Notes under the pieces: generated by a model
Told to the model about the DNA's origin: nothing
Database searches by the model: none
What the model saw: the letters and a program-made list of their open reading frames with translations, nothing else
NCBI GenBank assembly: GCA_947479995.1
Contig: CANKBT010000129.1
Coordinates: 1-8,167, forward strand
Length of the DNA stretch: 8,167 nt
Source of the DNA: Frankiaceae bacterium
GTDB lineage: Bacteria > Actinomycetota > Actinomycetes > Mycobacteriales > SCTD01
Reading direction: 5' to 3'
Part shown: piece after piece, positions 1 through 5,430 of the stretch
Layout: every line of letters begins with the position of its first letter
Numbering within the stretch: the stretch's first letter is position 1
Translations under genes and position numbers: made by a program

Positions 1-534
1 CGCGGGGGTCGACAGCCCGCCGTCGGCGAGCGCGAGCACCCAGGCGTACGTGCCGCGCCCGAGCACCGGGGTGAGCTGCTCGCCGCGGCCGGTGCCGAGC
101 GCGGTGCCGCCGTGCAGCGAGAACGGCACATCGCTGCCGAGCTGGGCCGCGAGCGCCGAGAGCGCGTCGCGGTCGAGGTCGGTGCCCCACAGCGCGTCGC
201 ACGCCACGAGCGCGGCGGCGGCGTCGGCCGACCCGCCCGCGCAGCCGCCGGCGACGGGGATGCCCTTGGCGATGGCGAGGGCGACGCGCGGGTCCTCGCC
301 GGTGTGCTCGGCGAGCAGCCGCACCGCGCGGACGGCCAGGTTGCTGCCGTCGACGGGCACGTCGCCGGCGCCCTCGCCGTGCACCTGCACGGTCAGCGCG
401 TCGGCCCTGCGGGCGGTGAGCTCGTCGGTCAGCGACACCGCGTGGAAGACGGTCGTGAGGTCGTGGAAGCCGTCGTCGCGCCGCGGCCCGACCGACAGGT
501 GCAGGTTGAGCTTGGCGGGCGCCCGGACGACCAC
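1..534 (-). CDS. ispE: 4-diphosphocytidyl-2-C-methyl-D-erythritol kinase (IspE), C-terminus off window
   Basis: IspE is a cytosolic GHMP-family kinase that phosphorylates the 2-hydroxyl of CDP-methylerythritol in the MEP isoprenoid pathway. The window holds the first 178 residues of a protein usually about 300 long; the frame is still open at base 1. Visible motifs are the N-terminal substrate motif RAPAKLNLHL (residues 4-13, with Lys8), the glycine-rich ATP loop IPVAGGCAGGSADAAAAL (92-109), and LGSDVPF (132-138), whose Asp135 matches the family's catalytic Asp. The ATP loop has Cys98 where relatives often have Met or Leu. It is the last visible gene of the rpfB-rsmA-ispE unit, beginning 64 nt after the rsmA stop. 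I chose the GTG at 532-534 because it lies just before RAPAK and no ATG, GTG or TTG occurs in frame upstream, even back into the rsmA end. Its ribosome-binding site is poor, and a CTG at 559-561 preceded by GGAG is a possible alternative. Family assignment is certain; the start is not. Confidence 0.93.
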   Translation of the reverse strand, partial: MVVRAPAKLNLHLSVGPRRDDGFHDLTTVFHAVSLTDELTARRADALTVQVHGEGAGDVPVDGSNLAVRAVRLLAEHTGEDPRVALAIAKGIPVAGGCAGGSADAAAALVACDALWGTDLDRDALSALAAQLGSDVPFSLHGGTALGTGRGEQLTPVLGRGTYAWVLALADGGLSTPA

Positions 535-598
535 GCGCTCGGGGAGGCGGCGGGTCGACAGGGCGGGGCTCCAGGGGTGTGCGGGCGGTGCGTCCAGC

Positions 599-1441
599 CT
601 AGGTCGCCGGCGTCGCCGCCAGCCGCGCGAAGTCCTCGACGCCCAGCTGCTCGCCCCGCAGGCCCGGGTCGACGCCGGCGGCGCGCAGCCGCGCCTCGGC
701 CGCCGCGGGCGAGCCGGCCCAGCCGGCCAGCGCGGCGCGCAGGGTCTTGCGCCGCTGGGCGAAGGCGGCGTCGACGACCGCGAACGTCGCCGCCCGGTCA
801 CCCGCGGGCGGCTCGCGGCGGGTGAAGGCGACGAGGCCCGAGTCGACGTGCGGCGCCGGCCAGAACACCGTGCGCCCGACCGCCCCCGCCCGGCGGACGT
901 CGGCGTACCAGGCGGCCTTCACCGACGGCACGCCGTACGTGCGCGAGCCGGGGGGCGCGGCGAGCCGGTCGGCGACCTCGGCCTGCACCATGACGAGCCC
1001 CGTGCGCAGCGACGGGAGGTGCTCGAGCAGCCGCAGCAGCACGGGCACGGCCACGTTGTACGGCAGGTTGGCCACGAAGGCGGTGGGCGGCGGGCCCGGG
1101 ACGCCGGTGAGGTGCAGCGCGTCCTGCAGCACGACCTCGAGGCGGTCGGCGCGCGCGGGCAGCCGCTCGGCCACCGTCGCGGGCAGCTGGCCGGCGAGCA
1201 CCGGGTCGACCTCGACGGCGACGACGCGCGCGGCGACGTCGAGCAGCCCGAGCGTCAGCGAGCCGAGGCCGGGGCCGACCTCCACCACGACGTCGTCGAC
1301 CCCGACGCCGGCGGTGCGCACGAGGCGCCGCACGGTGTTGGGGTCGATGACGAAGTTCTGCCCGAGCTGCTTGGTCGGCCGGGTGCCGAGCGCGTCGGCG
1401 AGCCGGCGCACGTCGGGGGCGGTCAGCAGCGGGTCGGGCAC
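599..1441 (-). CDS. rsmA: 16S rRNA (adenine(1518)-N6/adenine(1519)-N6)-dimethyltransferase
   Basis: RsmA (KsgA) uses S-adenosylmethionine to dimethylate two adjacent adenines in the 3'-end helix 45 of 16S rRNA, a late step of 30S assembly; its loss gives kasugamycin resistance. The 280-residue length fits the family. Motifs seen are KQLGQNFVID (24-33), the SAM-binding loop VEVGPGLGSL (53-62), acidic residues Glu77 in VAVEVDP and Asp107 in LQDAL, and the catalytic NLPYN (125-129), followed by a basic C-terminal RNA-binding domain containing FAQRRKTLRAAL. The start is a GTG preceded by GGGAG with a 9-nt spacer. It lies 31 nt downstream of rpfB and 64 nt upstream of ispE on the same strand, with no terminator-like hairpin seen in either gap, so co-transcription from the rpfB promoter is likely. 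The order rpfB-rsmA-ispE is conserved in Actinobacteria. Confidence 0.97.
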   Translation of the reverse strand: MPDPLLTAPDVRRLADALGTRPTKQLGQNFVIDPNTVRRLVRTAGVGVDDVVVEVGPGLGSLTLGLLDVAARVVAVEVDPVLAGQLPATVAERLPARADRLEVVLQDALHLTGVPGPPPTAFVANLPYNVAVPVLLRLLEHLPSLRTGLVMVQAEVADRLAAPPGSRTYGVPSVKAAWYADVRRAGAVGRTVFWPAPHVDSGLVAFTRREPPAGDRAATFAVVDAAFAQRRKTLRAALAGWAGSPAAAEARLRAAGVDPGLRGEQLGVEDFARLAATPAT

Positions 1442-1450
1442 GGCCCGAGT

Positions 1451-1455
1451 CTCCC
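1451..1455 (-). promoter_or_regulatory. Ribosome-binding site of rsmA
   Basis: The minus strand reads GGGAG here, 9 nt before the GTG at 1439-1441. This supports that GTG as the rsmA start and places the signal inside the 31-nt rpfB-rsmA gap. Confidence 0.7.
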
Positions 1456-1472
1456 AGGCGGGCCGCCCCGGC

Positions 1473-2465
1473 TCAGAGGTGCTTGCCGCAGGTGGGCCAG
1501 GGCGAGGCCCCGCGCTGCGCGTAGAGCGCCTGCGCGCGGGCGGTCTGCTCGTCGGCCGGGGCGTCGCTGGCGACGCCGGAGCCGCCGACGCCCTGCCAGG
1601 TGCGGCGGTCGAACTGGTAGAGCCCGTGGTACAGCCCGTTCGAGGACACGGCCCGCGGGTTGCCGCCCGACTCGCAGCGCGCGAGCGCGGCCCAGTCGAG
1701 CCCGTCGGCGGCGGGGGCGGCGGTGCGGCTGCCGCCGCGCGAGGCGCGGGCGGGCTGCGGCGCGGGGGCCGGCTCAGCCGTGCCGTACGCGACGACGCGG
1801 GTGCGGGCGCCGCTCACGGGCGCGCTGGCCTCGAGGGTGCGGGTGGCGACGCCGTTGACGGTGCGCACGAGGAAGGTGCGGCGCAGCGCGCCCTCGCGGC
1901 CCTCCTGCACGACCCGCTCCTGACCCCGTGCCAGGTCGGCGTCGGCGCGGCGCTCGGTGCCGAAGGGCACGGCCTCGTCGACGGCGACGCGCTCCTCGGT
2001 CACCCGGGTCACGCTGAGCACGAGCCCGTCGGTGAGCGGGGCGTCGACGGCGAGCGAGGGCGCGTCGGTCGGGCCGAGCGCGATGCGGGCGTCGGCGAGG
2101 GCCTGCGCGACCGTCTCGCCGGTCGTGGTGACGGCCCACGTGCGGCCGTCGGCCATGACGCGGACGTCGTGCGCGTCGTCGTAGCGGACGGCGTCGCCGT
2201 CGGCCAGGCGGGTGTCGAGCGCGGGCTCGACCACGTCGCCCTCCTCCACCTCGACGCCGGCGGCGTCGAGCGCCTCGGCGACGGTCGTGCCGTCCACCTG
2301 GACGGCGCGGTCCCGGCCGTCGGCGCTGACGCGCACGGTGATCGGGTCGTCGGCGGCGAAGGCCGCGGTGGTGCCGACCAGGCCGACGGCGACGGCGCAC
2401 GTGGCGACGGCGACGGCCGGGCGGCGGGAGGCGGACGTTCGGGCAGGCAGGTGCAGCGGGGTCAC
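1473..2465 (-). CDS. rpfB: Resuscitation-promoting factor RpfB-type secreted muralytic enzyme
   Basis: This is a secreted peptidoglycan-cleaving enzyme of the Rpf family, known for reviving dormant actinobacterial cells. The 330-residue protein has a basic N-terminus and hydrophobic segment (about 16-37) with a possible signal-peptidase site after TTAAFA; retention as a membrane anchor is also possible. Then come two DUF348 repeats (about 41-95 and 99-154), a G5 domain (about 155-228), an Ala/Pro linker (229-254), and the Rpf catalytic domain (257-330). The catalytic Glu is Glu265 in ARCESGGNP, and Cys264 and Cys326 are placed to form the family's disulfide. M. tuberculosis RpfB has three DUF348 repeats; here there are two. 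The frame is open to a GTG at 2670-2672, but that start would place about 69 Arg/Pro-rich residues before the signal peptide. I chose the GTG at 2463-2465, which has GGAG four bases upstream and directly precedes the signal sequence. It heads the rpfB-rsmA-ispE unit. Confidence 0.95.
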   Translation of the reverse strand: MTPLHLPARTSASRRPAVAVATCAVAVGLVGTTAAFAADDPITVRVSADGRDRAVQVDGTTVAEALDAAGVEVEEGDVVEPALDTRLADGDAVRYDDAHDVRVMADGRTWAVTTTGETVAQALADARIALGPTDAPSLAVDAPLTDGLVLSVTRVTEERVAVDEAVPFGTERRADADLARGQERVVQEGREGALRRTFLVRTVNGVATRTLEASAPVSGARTRVVAYGTAEPAPAPQPARASRGGSRTAAPAADGLDWAALARCESGGNPRAVSSNGLYHGLYQFDRRTWQGVGGSGVASDAPADEQTARAQALYAQRGASPWPTCGKHL

Positions 2466-2469
2466 GGGT

Positions 2470-2473
2470 CTCC
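2470..2473 (-). promoter_or_regulatory. Ribosome-binding site of rpfB (decides the start; partly in a hairpin)
   Basis: The minus strand reads GGAG followed by ACCC and then the GTG start at 2463-2465. The spacing is short (4 nt). The first two G residues also form the end of a potential hairpin at 2472-2491. This site is the main argument for the short rpfB start. Confidence 0.5.
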
Positions 2474-2491
2474 GGACGTGGTGCGTCCCGG
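2472..2491 (-). promoter_or_regulatory. Hairpin overlapping the rpfB ribosome-binding site
   Basis: On the minus strand CCGGGAC and GTCCGG pair around a GCACCAC loop, giving six base pairs with one bulged G. The 3' arm contains the first two G residues of the rpfB GGAG, so folding would partly hide the ribosome-binding site. This is a visual fold only; such short GC-rich stems arise easily by chance in this genome. Confidence 0.35.
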
Positions 2492-2561
2492 TCGCGGGGG
2501 CCGGCAGCGCGTCGGGTCGCCCGGGGCTCCGCCGCGTCGGGCGGGCCGTGTCGAGGGCGTG

Positions 2562-2604
2562 CGCACTGCCCCTGGAGCGTCCCCGGCTCCGGTTGGTCAG
2601 TGCG
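2562..2604 (-). promoter_or_regulatory. Long imperfect hairpin in the rpfB leader region
   Basis: On the minus strand CGCACTG (2598-2604) pairs perfectly with CAGTGCG (2562-2568), and inside it GGAGC (2586-2590) pairs with GCTCC (2574-2578) around a 7-nt loop. Between the two stems CC/GG pairs can form on both sides of an AA bulge. The total is about 16 base pairs interrupted only by small bulges. It lies about 100 nt upstream of the rpfB start and could be a regulatory RNA stem or a DNA operator. If transcription starts from the -10 candidate at 2608-2613, the first few bases of the outer stem would be lost. Confidence 0.4.
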
Positions 2605-2607
2605 GCG

Positions 2608-2613
2608 ACCGTA
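2608..2613 (-). promoter_or_regulatory. Candidate -10 element for rpfB
   Basis: The minus strand reads TACGGT, matching the actinobacterial TANNNT -10 pattern and identical to the hexamer before pmt. No good -35 (TTGACN) lies 16-18 bp upstream. A start about 7 nt downstream would give a leader of roughly 135 nt. This is a weak call based on a short match. Confidence 0.3.
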
Positions 2614-2622
2614 GGCGTCGCT

Positions 2623-2687
2623 CCGCGGGCCCGTCGACCGCGCGGTGGGGGACGGCGCGTGCTGCACGTCACGAAACGGGCCCGCGG
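2623..2687. repeat. 12-nt perfect inverted repeat with 41-nt spacer
   Basis: CCGCGGGCCCGT at 2623-2634 is the exact reverse complement of the bases at 2676-2687. The arms themselves contain GGGCCC. The repeat encloses copy 1 of the 14-nt direct repeat. It may be an operator or a looping structure upstream of rpfB; high GC raises the chance of coincidence. Confidence 0.5.
2641..2654. repeat. 14-nt direct repeat, copy 1 (CGCGGTGGGGGACG)
   Basis: An exact second copy lies at 2683-2696, 42 bp away start to start (four helical turns), so both copies face the same side of the DNA. Both sit upstream of the rpfB -10 candidate, where activator or repressor sites would be expected. No known regulator motif is recognised. 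Confidence 0.6.
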
Positions 2688-2696
2688 TGGGGGACG
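2683..2696. repeat. 14-nt direct repeat, copy 2 (CGCGGTGGGGGACG)
   Basis: This is the exact second copy of the repeat at 2641-2654. Its last two bases overlap the first stem of the hairpin at 2695-2716, and its first five overlap the right arm of the 12-nt inverted repeat (2676-2687). Confidence 0.6.
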
Positions 2697-2716
2697 AGCC
2701 CCAGGTCAGGGGCTCG
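2695..2716 (-). terminator. Probable terminator of the metG-tatD transcript
   Basis: A perfect 8-bp stem, CGAGCCCC paired with GGGGCTCG, encloses a 6-nt loop. It starts 45 nt after the tatD stop codon in the direction of transcription. No T-tract follows, which is common for terminators in very high-GC actinobacteria. Its position between tatD and the rpfB promoter region fits a transcript end, and would mean rpfB needs its own promoter. Confidence 0.6.
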
Positions 2717-2761
2717 ACACGTGCCCGAGTGGTGAGACCGGCCACACCGGCTCGATCCGGG

Positions 2762-3592
2762 TCAGGGCAGGGCGAAGGCGGCGCGCCCGTTGGCGGCCAG
2801 CGCGCCGCAGACCGCGTCGAGGTCCTCGCCCCGGGCGGCGGCCAGGCTGCGCACCGTCAGCGGCACGAGGTACGGCGCGTTGGGCCGGCCGCGGTGCGGC
2901 GCCGGCGTGAGGAACGGGGCGTCGGTCTCGACGAGCAGCAGCCCCTGCGGCAGCACGGCGGCGGCCTCGCGCAGCGCGTCGTTCGGCTTGAAGGTCACGG
3001 GCCCGGCGAAGCTCGCCCACCAGCCGTGCTCGGCGCACGTGCGGGCGAGCTCCGCGCCGCCGGAGAAGCAGTGGAAGACGACGCGCTCGGGCGCGCCCTC
3101 GTCGAGCAGCACCCGCACGACGTCGTCGTGCGCGTCGCGGTCGTGGATGACCAGCGTGCGGCCGGTGCGCTTGGCGATGGCGATGTGGGCCCGGAAGGAC
3201 GCCTCCTGCCGCCGGTGGCCGTCCTCGCCCTCGGTGCGGTAGTGGTCGAGCCCCGTCTCCCCCACGGCGACGACCTGCGGCAGGGCGGCGAGCGCCTCGA
3301 CCTCGCGCAGCGCCTCGTCGGTGGCGGCGCCCGCACCGGCCTCGTTCGGGTGCAGCGCGACGGCGGCGTGCACCTGCGCGTGCTGCGCCGCGACCTCGGC
3401 CGACCAGCGGCTCGACGGCAGGTCGACGCCGACCTGCACCACCTCGTCGATGCCGACCGCGCGCGCCTGCTCCAGCGCCGTCGCGACGTCGGCGCCCATG
3501 ATGTCGAGGTGGCAGTGGCTGTCCATGACGGGCAGCGGCAGCGCGTCCGGCAGGGGCGGCGGGGCGCCCTCGCGCGCGGCGCCGCGGCTCAC
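2762..3592 (-). CDS. tatD: TatD-family metal-dependent hydrolase/DNase
   Basis: TatD proteins are cytosolic TIM-barrel enzymes with two divalent metals and 3'-5' exonuclease activity on DNA, and in some species RNA or D-aminoacyl-tRNA; the physiological role here is unproven. The 276-residue protein keeps all expected metal ligands: His26 and His28 in MDSHCHLD, Glu112 in GETGLDHY, His150 in VIHDRD, His174 in HCFSGG, and Asp224 in ETDAPFL. The chosen GTG start overlaps the metG stop as GTGA (3589-3592) and has GGAGG seven bases upstream inside metG. The alternative ATG at 3524-3526 (Met23) directly precedes DSHCHLD but has no comparable context. The 22-residue Pro-rich N-terminal extension is, as I recall, common in actinobacterial TatD proteins. 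Translation is probably coupled to metG, a frequent actinobacterial pairing. A hairpin 45 nt downstream probably ends the transcript. Confidence 0.95.
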   Translation of the reverse strand: MSRGAAREGAPPPLPDALPLPVMDSHCHLDIMGADVATALEQARAVGIDEVVQVGVDLPSSRWSAEVAAQHAQVHAAVALHPNEAGAGAATDEALREVEALAALPQVVAVGETGLDHYRTEGEDGHRRQEASFRAHIAIAKRTGRTLVIHDRDAHDDVVRVLLDEGAPERVVFHCFSGGAELARTCAEHGWWASFAGPVTFKPNDALREAAAVLPQGLLLVETDAPFLTPAPHRGRPNAPYLVPLTVRSLAAARGEDLDAVCGALAANGRAAFALP

Positions 3593-5367
3593 GCCCCGCC
3601 CTCCAGCCGGGCCAGCTCCTCCTCGACGACGGACGGCTCGAGCTTGCGGAACAGCGGCGTCGGCGGGGCCAGCGGCTGCCCGACGCGGACCGGACGCGAC
3701 TCCCACACCGCCGCCGTGTCGTAGTCGCCCTGGAGCACCGGGTAGGCCGGCCCGCCGTCGAGGTCCTCGACCTCGACGAGCTCCGGCTGCCCCGCCCACG
3801 GCCGCGTGCCGCCGAGCATGGCGTCGACCTGGTCGCACGACGCCGGCAGGAACGGCGTGAGCAGCGCCTTGGCGTCGTCGACCAGCTGCAGCGCGACGTG
3901 CAGCACCGTGTCCCGCCGCGCCGGGTCGTCCTTGAGCTTCCACGGCGCCTGGTCGCTCAGGTACCTGTTGGCGTCGGCGACCACGCGCATCGCCTCGGTC
4001 AGGGCGGCCTTCTGCTGCGAGCGGTCGAGCAGCGCGCCGACGGGGGCGAACGCCGCCTTCGACGCCTCGAGGGCCGCGACGTCGTCACCGAGCAGCTCGC
4101 CCGGCTCGGGGATCGCGCCGAGGTTCTTGCTCACCAGCGAGACCGTGCGGTTGACGAGGTTGCCCCAGCCGGCGACGAGCTCGGTGTTGTTGCGCGTGAC
4201 GAACTGGTCCCAGGTGAAGTCGGTGTCGCTGCTCTCCGGGCCCGCGGCCGCCAGGTAGTAGCGGAGCGCGTCGGCGCCGTACCGCTCGAGCACGTCGCGC
4301 ACGTAGATGACGACGCTGCGGGAGGAGCTGAACTTGCGCCCCTCCATGGTGAGGAACTCGCTGCTGACCACCTCGCTCGGCAGCTGCAGCGCGCCGAGCG
4401 GTCCCGGCGCGCCGGCGGGCTGCCCGCTCGCGCCGAGCAGGATCGACGGCCAGATGACGGAGTGGAAGACGACGTTGTCCTTGCCCATGAAGTAGCGGGC
4501 GTCGGCGGTGCCGTCCCAGAAGGGCCGCCAGGCGTCGGGGTCGCCGGTGCGGCGCGCCCACTCCACGCTCGCCGACAGGTAGCCGATGACGGCGTCGAAC
4601 CAGACGTAGATGCGCTTGTCGGTGCGGTCGCGCCACTGCGGCAGCGGGATCGGCACGCCCCAGTCGAGGTCGCGGGTGATGGCGCGCGGCTTGAGGTCGG
4701 CGACGAGGTTCTCGCTGAACTTCAGCACGTTGGGGCGCCACCCCTGCCGCGACTGCAGCCAGCCGCCGAGGGCCTCGGCGAACGCCGGGAGCTCGAGGAA
4801 GAACTGCGGGCTCTCGACGAACTGCGGCACCTGGCCGTCGATGCGGCTGCGCGGGTCGATGAGGTCCTGCGGGTCGAGCTGGTTGCCGCAGTTGTCGCAC
4901 TGGTCGCCGCGCGCGCTCGGGTAGGCGCAGATCGGGCAGGTGCCCTCGACGTAGCGGTCGGGCAGGCCGCGGCCGGTCGACGGGTCGATCGCCGACAGCT
5001 GCGCCCGCTCGACGACGTACCCGTTGTCGAACAGCGTCGTGAACAGCTGCTGCACGACGGCGTAGTGGTTGCGCGTCGTGGTGCGCGTGAACAGGTCGTA
5101 CGACAGGCCGAGGCCCTGGAGGTCCTCGGCGATCACGCGGTTGTAGCGGTCGGCGAGCTGGCGCGCCGTGACGCCCTCGCGGTCGGCCTGCACCTGGATG
5201 GGCGTGCCGTGCTCGTCGGTGCCGCTGACCATGAGCACCCTGTTGCCGGCCATGCGCTGGTAGCGGCTGAAGACGTCGCTCGGGACGCCGAAGCCGGCGA
5301 CGTGGCCGATGTGGCGCGGGCCGTTGGCGTAGGGCCAGGCGACCGCGGTGAGCACGTGGCGGGGCAT
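3589..5367 (-). CDS. metG: Methionyl-tRNA synthetase
   Basis: MetG is the class I synthetase that charges methionine to elongator and initiator tRNA in the cytosol. The 592-residue protein shows the ATP-binding HIGH (19-22), GTDEHGTP (49-56), a zinc knuckle with Cys144, Cys147, Cys157 and Cys160 (CX2CX9CX2C, the spacing of E. coli MetG), WFDAVIGYLSA (256-266), GKDNVVFH (295-302), and the second ATP signature in the variant form KFSSS (345-349). The helical anticodon-binding region contains NNTELV near residue 393 and APW (474-476), whose Trp probably stacks on the CAU anticodon as in E. coli. The C-terminus lacks the dimerising EMAP-like domain and ends in a Glu-rich helix. The ATG start has no good ribosome-binding site but lies 6 nt after a TAGGCT -10-like hexamer, suggesting a leaderless message. 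It overlaps tatD downstream by four bases. Confidence 0.97.
   Translation of the reverse strand: MPRHVLTAVAWPYANGPRHIGHVAGFGVPSDVFSRYQRMAGNRVLMVSGTDEHGTPIQVQADREGVTARQLADRYNRVIAEDLQGLGLSYDLFTRTTTRNHYAVVQQLFTTLFDNGYVVERAQLSAIDPSTGRGLPDRYVEGTCPICAYPSARGDQCDNCGNQLDPQDLIDPRSRIDGQVPQFVESPQFFLELPAFAEALGGWLQSRQGWRPNVLKFSENLVADLKPRAITRDLDWGVPIPLPQWRDRTDKRIYVWFDAVIGYLSASVEWARRTGDPDAWRPFWDGTADARYFMGKDNVVFHSVIWPSILLGASGQPAGAPGPLGALQLPSEVVSSEFLTMEGRKFSSSRSVVIYVRDVLERYGADALRYYLAAAGPESSDTDFTWDQFVTRNNTELVAGWGNLVNRTVSLVSKNLGAIPEPGELLGDDVAALEASKAAFAPVGALLDRSQQKAALTEAMRVVADANRYLSDQAPWKLKDDPARRDTVLHVALQLVDDAKALLTPFLPASCDQVDAMLGGTRPWAGQPELVEVEDLDGGPAYPVLQGDYDTAAVWESRPVRVGQPLAPPTPLFRKLEPSVVEEELARLEGGA
3600..3604 (-). 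promoter_or_regulatory. Ribosome-binding site of tatD, inside metG
   Basis: The minus strand reads GGAGG seven bases before the GTG at 3590-3592, within the final codons of metG. It decides in favour of the overlapping GTG start over the internal ATG. Confidence 0.7.
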
Positions 5368-5373
5368 GCGCCG

Positions 5374-5379
5374 AGCCTA
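5374..5379 (-). promoter_or_regulatory. Candidate -10 element for leaderless metG
   Basis: The minus strand reads TAGGCT, a match to TANNNT, ending 6 nt before the metG ATG. That distance would put the transcription start on or beside the A of ATG. The absence of a Shine-Dalgarno sequence before metG agrees with this. No clear -35 was seen. Confidence 0.5.
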
Positions 5380-5419
5380 GTGAGCGCCGTCCGCGCGTTC
5401 CCGTCGCGCCGCCGCGGGC

Positions 5420-5424
5420 AGGGG
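5420..5424 (+). promoter_or_regulatory. Ribosome-binding site of the small zinc-ribbon gene
   Basis: AGGGG lies six bases before the GTG at 5431-5433. It picks out this GTG among upstream in-frame codons, which are read through metG in antisense. Confidence 0.55.
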
Positions 5425-5430
5425 CCGGGC

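Larger units (their letters stand above)
2466..2761. other. tatD-rpfB intergenic region (296 bp)
   Basis: This is the only long stretch without a gene. Reading in the minus direction it holds a perfect 8-bp hairpin soon after tatD (2695-2716), a block with 14-nt direct repeats and a 12-nt inverted repeat (2623-2696), a candidate -10 hexamer TACGGT (2608-2613), a long imperfect hairpin (2562-2604), and a small hairpin over the rpfB ribosome-binding site (2472-2491). Minus-strand reading is open across much of it in the rpfB frame, but that translation is Arg/Pro-rich, resembles no family I know and precedes the signal peptide, so I treat it as non-coding. I found no credible small gene or RNA gene. 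Confidence 0.7.

Noticed and set aside
50..1858. Long plus-strand open frames over ispE, rsmA and rpfB (including 112-825 and 747-2735)
   Set aside because: They are antisense shadows caused by very high GC, which makes stop codons rare. Their translations are Arg/Ala/Gly-rich with no family resemblance, while the minus strand carries clear conserved proteins.
2508..2541. 9-nt direct repeat CGCGTCGGG (2508-2516 and 2533-2541)
   Set aside because: Short and made of the genome's commonest trinucleotides; expected by chance.
2470..2604. c-di-AMP (ydaO-type) riboswitch upstream of rpfB
   Set aside because: Known at other rpf genes, and CCGGGGACGC followed by AGGGG faintly recalls the core, but the conserved GGGGTGAA-type segment and the closing elements are missing. 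I keep only the observation of a foldable leader.
2466..2672. A longer rpfB reading from the GTG at 2670-2672
   Set aside because: It would add 69 Arg/Pro-rich residues ahead of a normal signal peptide and has no ribosome-binding site.
2658..2673. CRP-like palindrome CGTGCTGCACGTCACG between the two 14-nt repeats
   Set aside because: Half-sites match the TGTGA-N6-TCACA pattern only partly; at this GC content the match is not enough to call.
2736..2752. Second hairpin just after tatD (GCCGG/CCGGT around TGTGG, minus strand)
   Set aside because: Only five pairs, one of them G-U; the perfect 8-bp hairpin at 2695-2716 is the better terminator candidate.
2719..2760. tRNA-like fragment on the plus strand (GTGCCCGAGTGG and ggctcgatccggg resemble a D-arm start and a T-loop)
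   Set aside because: No acceptor stem, anticodon arm or proper T-arm can be formed around it, and the region is too short before tatD.
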